Shown here: piece by piece, positions 59,892 to 64,000 of the stretch
How positions within the stretch are numbered: position 1 is the stretch's first letter
Layout: the number at the start of each line of letters is the position of its first letter
Assembly: GCF_036346855.1 (NCBI RefSeq)
Contig: NZ_CP107841.1
Coordinates: 8,684,001 to 8,748,000 of the forward strand
Reading direction: 5' to 3'
Length of the DNA stretch: 64,000 nt
Origin: Streptomyces europaeiscabiei
GTDB lineage: Bacteria > Actinomycetota > Actinomycetes > Streptomycetales > Streptomycetaceae
Translations under genes and position numbers: made by a program
The notes under the pieces: generated by a model
What the model was told of the DNA's origin: nothing
Seen by the model: the letters and a program-made list of their open reading frames with translations, nothing else
Database searches by the model: none

Positions 59892-60317
59892 TCACCCCAG
59901 TCCGGCTTCGGCGACCTTCTGCAGCAGCACGTGGAGGGTCTCACGCTCGGCGGCGTCGAGGGGTTCCAGCAGTTCGTTCGTGACGCGCTGTCCGGCCTCG
60001 TCGGTGTCGCGGAGGAAGGACCGGCCGTCATCGGTCAGGACGATGATCCGGCTGCGGCGGTCGTCGGGGGAGGGGCGCCGCTCGGCGAAGCCCAGCTTCT
60101 CCAGGTCGTCCACCAGCCCGACGATCGCGCTCGGGTCGTAGCCGAGCGACGCGCTCAGCTCGCGCTGGAGAACGCCGGGGGACGTGGCCAGGAAGCGCAG
60201 CAGCGCGTAGTGCCGCAGCCGCAGCCCCGACTCCTGGAGGGACGAGTTGAACAGCTGCCCTGACCGCAGCCCCAGGCGGTACAGCAGATAGCCCGTGTCC
60301 GCGTGCAGCCCGCGCAT
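59892..60317 (-). CDS. MarR-family regulator (hydroxycinnamate-type context)
   Basis: 141 residues from ATG 60317. MarR fold: FNSSLQESGLRLRHYALLRF, QRELSASLGYDPSAIVGLVD recognition helix, DRRSRIIVLT wing. In-frame sequence upstream, ARQQTQDAASIDAHEPW, looks coding and begins at an ATC codon (60369-60371) with GGGAG six bases before it, as though ATG had changed to ATC; the true start may lie there. It is divergent from the SDR/amidohydrolase/CoA-ligase operon. MarR proteins such as CouR repress hydroxycinnamate genes until an acyl-CoA binds. Confidence 0.8.
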   Translation of the reverse strand: MRGLHADTGYLLYRLGLRSGQLFNSSLQESGLRLRHYALLRFLATSPGVLQRELSASLGYDPSAIVGLVDDLEKLGFAERRPSPDDRRSRIIVLTDDGRSFLRDTDEAGQRVTNELLEPLDAAERETLHVLLQKVAEAGLG

Positions 60318-60391
60318 CCACGGCTCGTGCGCGTCGATCGAGGCGGCGTCCTGAGTCTGCTGGCGGGCGATGGCGGGCTCCCTGGTCTTTG

Positions 60392-60576
60392 GGGCCTGTC
60401 TTTCGGATCAGGCCTGGTCGCGGGGTTGGGTGCGCGCGTCCGCGGCGTTGTCGTCGGTGGCCGACGCTTCGCGTCGACGCCCTCCTCCGCCCTCGCGGCC
60501 GTACGCGCCCAGCCCCGCTCACCGGTGTTCGTCCGGCACCCCGGCCCGCAGCCGGCCTGATCCGAGAGGCAGGCCC
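60392..60576. mobile_element. MITE-like 185-bp element with 23-bp terminal inverted repeats
   Basis: GGGCCTGTCTTTCGGATCAG plus GCC (60392-60414) is mirrored at 60554-60576 with 21 of 23 positions matching. The 139 bp inside hold no gene. No target duplication is clear at the edges. It lies in the MarR/SDR intergenic region, just ahead of the MarR start. Confidence 0.55.
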
Positions 60577-60637
60577 TGGGTCCCGAGCAAGGGTCGGCGC
60601 TTGTGTACCGCCCCAGCATGACGCAACGCCCGGGGAA

Positions 60638-60665
60638 CAACAACTATTGACGTCAACAACTATTG
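60638..60665. promoter_or_regulatory. Direct-repeat operator and promoter region of the SDR operon
   Basis: CAACAACTATTG occurs twice (60638-60649 and 60654-60665, period 16) with the palindrome TTGACGTCAA (60647-60656) between them. It is a strongly AT-rich island about 80 bp before the SDR start; a probable MarR or IclR site. Confidence 0.65.
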
Positions 60666-60746
60666 CTCTTAGCTTCGATCTCGTAGCCGCAGTCGGCAGG
60701 CGCTCGACAGCGTCGGCCGTCGCACCCCATCCGAAGGGATCCCCTC

Positions 60747-61664
60747 GTGCCCAGCATCGATCTCACCGGCAAGGTCGCCGTCGTCACGGGCAGTGGCCGT
60801 GGCCTCGGTCTGGCCTACGCACAGGCCCTCGCCGCCGTCGGCGCCTCCGTCGTCGTGAACGACATCGACGAGGCCGTGGCCGAAGCGGCCGTGAAGTCCA
60901 TCACCGAGGCGGGCGGCAAGGCCGTCGCCGAGGTCGTCGCAGTCGGTACGACCGAGGCGGCCGACCGGCTGGTGGGCCGCGCGGTGGAGGAGTTCGGGCG
61001 GCTCGACATCCTCGTCACCAACGCGGGCATCCTGCGCGACAAGGTGCTGTGGAAGATGTCCGACGACGACTTCGACGCGGTGATCAACACCCACCTCAAG
61101 GGCACCTTCACCTGCGCCCGCGCCGCCGCGATCCGGATGCGCGAGCAGGGCGAGGGCGGCTCCCTGATCCTCGTCGGCTCCCCGGCCGGCCAGCGCGGCA
61201 ACTTCGGCCAGACGAACTACGCCGCCGCCAAGGCCGGTATCGCCGCCTTCGCCCGCACCTGGTCGATGGAACTGGGCCGCGCCGGCATCACCGTCAACGC
61301 GATCGTCCCGGTCGCCGCCACCGCGATGACCGAGACCATCCCGGTCTTCGCCCCGTACGTCGAGGCGCTGCGCGAGGGCAAGCCGTTCCCGGAGTTCCTG
61401 CGCAAGGGCGAGGGCTTCGGCACCCCCGAGGACTGCGCGGCCCTGGTCCCGTTCCTCGCCTCGGAGGCGGCGCGCGGTGTCACCGGCCAGGCCATCGGCA
61501 TCGGCGGCGACAAGGTGGCACTCTGGTCGCACCCGCAGGAGATCAGGACGGCGTACGCGAACGGCGGCTGGACCCCCGAGGCCCTCGCCGACGTCTGGCC
61601 GACCTCGCTGGGTGCCGAGCCGCAGACCGTGGGCGTCCCCGCCCCGAAGATCCCGGAGGCGTGA
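60747..61664 (+). CDS. SDR dehydrogenase, hydroxyacyl-CoA type
   Basis: 305 residues, longer than classical SDRs. TGSGRGLGLAYAQALA (cofactor loop), NDIDEAV (Asp pointing to NAD), NAGILRDKVLWKM, the catalytic Ser in LVGSPAGQRGNFGQ, and YAAAKAGIAAFARTW. This resembles the hydroxyacyl-CoA dehydrogenase domains of multifunctional enzymes (NAGILRDK is typical). With an amidohydrolase and a CoA ligase behind it, oxidation of a beta-hydroxyacyl-CoA made from a phenylpropenoid is plausible. GTG 60747 with AAGGGA. Stop overlaps the next ATG (TGATG). Confidence 0.85.
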   Translation: MPSIDLTGKVAVVTGSGRGLGLAYAQALAAVGASVVVNDIDEAVAEAAVKSITEAGGKAVAEVVAVGTTEAADRLVGRAVEEFGRLDILVTNAGILRDKVLWKMSDDDFDAVINTHLKGTFTCARAAAIRMREQGEGGSLILVGSPAGQRGNFGQTNYAAAKAGIAAFARTWSMELGRAGITVNAIVPVAATAMTETIPVFAPYVEALREGKPFPEFLRKGEGFGTPEDCAALVPFLASEAARGVTGQAIGIGGDKVALWSHPQEIRTAYANGGWTPEALADVWPTSLGAEPQTVGVPAPKIPEA

Positions 61665-62560
61665 TGAGTCCCGCCAACCCCGCCATGAACGTGGACGAGC
61701 TGGTCGCGATCGACGTCCACACCCACGCGGAGGTGTCCTCCAAGGGCAACGCCTCCCTGGCCGACGACCTGCACGACGCCTCCTCGGCGTACTTCAAGGT
61801 CGAGGGCAAGCGGAAGCCCACCCTGGAGGAGACGGCCGCCTACTACCGCGAGCGGAGAATGGCCGCCGTGATCTTCACGGTGGACGCCGAGTCCGCGACC
61901 GGCACCGAGCCCGTCCCGAACGAGGAGGTCGCCGAGGCGGCCGCCGCCAACGCGGACGTGCTGATCCCCTTCGCCTCCATCGACCCCTTCCGCGGCAAGG
62001 CGGGCGTGAAGCAGGCCCGCCGCCTGGTCGAGGAGTACGGGGTGAAGGGTTTCAAGTTCCACCCCAGCGTCCAGGGCTTCTTCCCCAACGACCGCGCGGT
62101 GGCGTACGCCCTGTACGAGGTGATCGAGGAGACGGGCACGATCGCCCTCTTCCACACCGGCCAGACGGGCATCGGCGCGGGCGTCCCAGGCGGCGGTGGC
62201 ATCCGGCTGAAGTACTCCAACCCGATGCACGTGGACGACGTGGCCGCCGACTTCCCGCACCTCAAGATCATCCTGGCGCACCCGTCCTTCCCCTGGCAGG
62301 ACGAGGCGCTCGCGGTGGCCACGCACAAGCCGGGCGTGCACATCGACCTGTCCGGCTGGTCGCCGAAGTACTTCCCGCCGCAGCTGGTGCAGTACGCGAA
62401 CACCCTGCTCAAGGACAAGGTGCTCTTCGGCTCCGACTACCCCGTCCTCACCCCCGACCGCTGGCTCTCCGACTTCGAGAAGCTGCCGATCAAGGACGAG
62501 GTCAAGCCGAAGATCCTGAAGGAGAACGCCGCCCGGCTGCTCGGACTGACGAAGCCATGA
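61664..62560 (+). CDS. Amidohydrolase-2 family metal-dependent hydrolase
   Basis: 298 residues. IDVHTHAEVSS (metal HxH) at the start, GFKFHPSVQGFFPND, LFHTGQTG (metal His), LKIILAHPSFPWQDE (metal His), and LFGSDYPVLTPDRW (metal Asp). This is the ACMSD/gamma-resorcylate decarboxylase-type subfamily. In Rhodococcus, CouO of this family cleaves a beta-keto acyl-CoA in hydroxycinnamate degradation; a similar retro-Claisen step fits here. ATG 61664 overlaps the SDR stop by one base, with GGAGG five bases upstream. Operon second gene. Confidence 0.85.
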   Translation: MSPANPAMNVDELVAIDVHTHAEVSSKGNASLADDLHDASSAYFKVEGKRKPTLEETAAYYRERRMAAVIFTVDAESATGTEPVPNEEVAEAAAANADVLIPFASIDPFRGKAGVKQARRLVEEYGVKGFKFHPSVQGFFPNDRAVAYALYEVIEETGTIALFHTGQTGIGAGVPGGGGIRLKYSNPMHVDDVAADFPHLKIILAHPSFPWQDEALAVATHKPGVHIDLSGWSPKYFPPQLVQYANTLLKDKVLFGSDYPVLTPDRWLSDFEKLPIKDEVKPKILKENAARLLGLTKP

Positions 62561-62621
62561 CGACGCCATGAGGAAACCGTGAGGGACCACCCCATGTGCA
62601 ATGACGGACAGGGGCACAGAC

Positions 62622-64000
62622 ATGCGCAATGAGGGACTGGGGTCGTGGCCCGCCCGCCGTGCCCGCAAGACCCCGCAGCGCACCGCGCTGATCCACGGCG
62701 ACACGAGCATCACCTACGGGGAGCTGTACGAGCGCACCACGCGCCTGGCCCACGCACTTCGCGCCTCCGGCGTACGCCGCGGCGACCGCATCGCCTACCT
62801 GGGGCCCAACCACCCCTCGTATCTGGAGACGCTGTTCGCCGCCGGTACCCTCGGCGCGGTCTTCGTCCCGCTCAACACCCGCCTCGCGGGCCCCGAGATC
62901 GCCTACCAGCTGGCGGACTCCGGGGCCAAGGCGCTGGTGTACGGGCCGGCTTTCACCGGGCTCGTCGCCGGACTGCCGGGCGACGGCACCGGCGTCCGCA
63001 CGTTCGTGGAGACCGGCGCGGAGTACGAGGCACTGCTCGCCGGGGCCGAGGCCGAGCCGATCGACCAGCCCGTCACCGCCGACGACACCTGCATCATCAT
63101 GTACACCTCGGGGACGACGGGCCGCCCCAAGGGCGCGATGCTCACGCACGGCAACATCATCTGGAACGCCGTCAACGTGCTCGTCGACCAGGACGTCATC
63201 ACCGACGAACGCGCCCTGGTCTCCGCCCCGTTGTTCCACACGGCAGGGCTGAACATGCTCACCCTGCCCGTGCTGCTCAAGGGCGGCACCTGCGTCCTGG
63301 TCGAGGCCTTCGCCCCGGAGGCCACCTTCGACCTGATCGAACGGCACCGGATCACCTTCATGTTCGGTGTGCCGACCATGTTCGACCAGGTCGCCCGGCA
63401 TCCCCGCTGGGCCGACGCCGACCTGTCGTCGCTGCGGATGCTGTCCTGCGGCGGCTCACCGGTGCCGACCCCGCTCATCGCGAAGTTCCAGGAGCGCGGG
63501 CTCACCTTCCTCCAGGGCTACGGCATGACGGAGGCGGCCCCCGGCACGCTCTTCCTCGACGCGGAGCACGCCGTGAGCAAGGCCGGTTCGGCGGGTGTGC
63601 CGCACTTCTTCAGCGATGTGCGGGTCGTACGGCCGGACATGACCCCGGTCGACGTCGACGAACCCGGCGAGGTCGTGGTCCGCGGACCGCACGTCATGCC
63701 CGGCTACTGGGGGCTGCCCGAGGAGACGGCCGCGGTCTTCGCCGACGGCTGGTTCCGCAGCGGGGACGCCGCCCGGGTCGACGAGGACGGCTATGTCTTC
63801 ATCGTCGACCGCATCAAGGACATGATCATCTCCGGGGGAGAGAACATCTACCCCGCCGAGATCGAGGACCAGCTCCTCGCCCACCCGGACGTCGTCGAGT
63901 GCGCGGTCATCGGCATCCCCGACGACAAGTGGGGCGAGGTGCCGCGCGCGGTCGTCGTGCCGCGGGAGGGCAGCGCCCTGGACGCCGACGAGGTGCTCGC
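62622..64000 (+). CDS. Acyl-CoA synthetase (AMP-binding), partial at window end
   Basis: 459 residues visible, cut by the window edge. ANL-family features: CIIMYTSGTTGRPKGAML (P-loop), FLQGYGMTEAAPG, DGWFRSGDAARVDEDGYVF and DRIKDMIISGGENIYPAEIE (hinge). It activates a carboxylic acid as AMP ester and CoA thioester; the family covers 4-coumarate, ferulate and fatty acids. ATG 62622 with AGGGG; ATG 62601 would also be in frame. It is 61 bp after the amidohydrolase, third gene of the operon. A hydroxycinnamate or related aromatic acid is the likely substrate. Confidence 0.88.
   Translation, partial: MRNEGLGSWPARRARKTPQRTALIHGDTSITYGELYERTTRLAHALRASGVRRGDRIAYLGPNHPSYLETLFAAGTLGAVFVPLNTRLAGPEIAYQLADSGAKALVYGPAFTGLVAGLPGDGTGVRTFVETGAEYEALLAGAEAEPIDQPVTADDTCIIMYTSGTTGRPKGAMLTHGNIIWNAVNVLVDQDVITDERALVSAPLFHTAGLNMLTLPVLLKGGTCVLVEAFAPEATFDLIERHRITFMFGVPTMFDQVARHPRWADADLSSLRMLSCGGSPVPTPLIAKFQERGLTFLQGYGMTEAAPGTLFLDAEHAVSKAGSAGVPHFFSDVRVVRPDMTPVDVDEPGEVVVRGPHVMPGYWGLPEETAAVFADGWFRSGDAARVDEDGYVFIVDRIKDMIISGGENIYPAEIEDQLLAHPDVVECAVIGIPDDKWGEVPRAVVVPREGSALDADEVL

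Noticed and set aside
1..64000. tRNA, rRNA, riboswitch or complete insertion sequence
   Set aside because: I saw no cloverleaf with a T-loop GGTTCGA-type motif in a fitting position, no rRNA, no transposase motif and no riboswitch core by eye; a covariance-model search would settle this.

Overview
The window is high-GC chromosomal DNA (roughly 70 percent or more, nearly every third codon position G or C). GTG and TTG starts, four-base stop/start overlaps, a DUF397 gene, a CebR-type LacI regulator with its 14-bp boxes, OpcA beside zwf, and a PQQ-domain Ser/Thr kinase all point to Streptomyces or a very close relative. From memory, a Met120-type GTP cyclohydrolase II gene close to a pentose phosphate operon resembles the SCO6655 to SCO6663 neighbourhood of S. 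coelicolor, here separated by about 20 kb of accessory genes. I found no rRNA, tRNA, CRISPR array, intact insertion sequence or replication origin.

Layout. 0-7.6 kb: lipoprotein, small secreted protein, a 1314-residue XRE/STAND-NTPase/WD40 protein, a NlpC/P60 hydrolase, and a decayed XRE-DUF397 pair. 7.6-10 kb: GH6 cellulase with a divergent CebR-like regulator and three operator boxes. 10-13 kb: inositol-type dehydrogenase and SDR, divergent from a LacI regulator. 13-13.8 kb: scar where two divergent genes lost their 5' halves. 13.8-21.6 kb: a coherent cluster of CDP-alcohol phosphotransferase, MDR dehydrogenase, PTPS homologue, glycosyltransferase, methyltransferase, flippase-like membrane protein, creatininase-family hydrolase, and a GTP cyclohydrolase II carrying Met120. 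21.8-25.1 kb: FAD oxidoreductase plus two saccharopine-dehydrogenase-like enzymes. 25.2-29.1 kb: serine hydrolase, TetR/MFS efflux operon, membrane protein. 29.3-34.6 kb: shikimate/quinate uptake and conversion to protocatechuate under TetR control. 34.6-40.7 kb: pentapeptide-type membrane protein, nitroreductase-like protein, and a 990-residue catalase-like/fatty-acid-dioxygenase fusion. 40.9-47.6 kb: tkt-tal-zwf-opcA-gnd operon. 47.7-50.4 kb: AraC regulator, a G-rich minisatellite, GH16 glucanase with LacI-type boxes. 50.6-58.9 kb: Ser/Thr kinase, ArsR/MFS pair, serine hydrolase, sulfatase. 58.9-64 kb: a 24-bp tandem repeat, IclR and MarR regulators, a MITE-like inverted-repeat element, and an SDR/amidohydrolase/CoA-ligase operon running off the end.

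The two most interesting systems are the pterin/pyrimidine-like cluster at 13.8-21.6 kb, which couples a formamidopyrimidine-forming GTP cyclohydrolase to glycosylation and membrane steps, and the catalase-like/dioxygenase fusion at 37.7-40.7 kb, which looks like a one-chain oxylipin synthase. Several catabolic loci (shikimate, hydroxycinnamate-like, lysine, inositol-like, cellulose, beta-glucan) suggest a plant-litter saprophyte.
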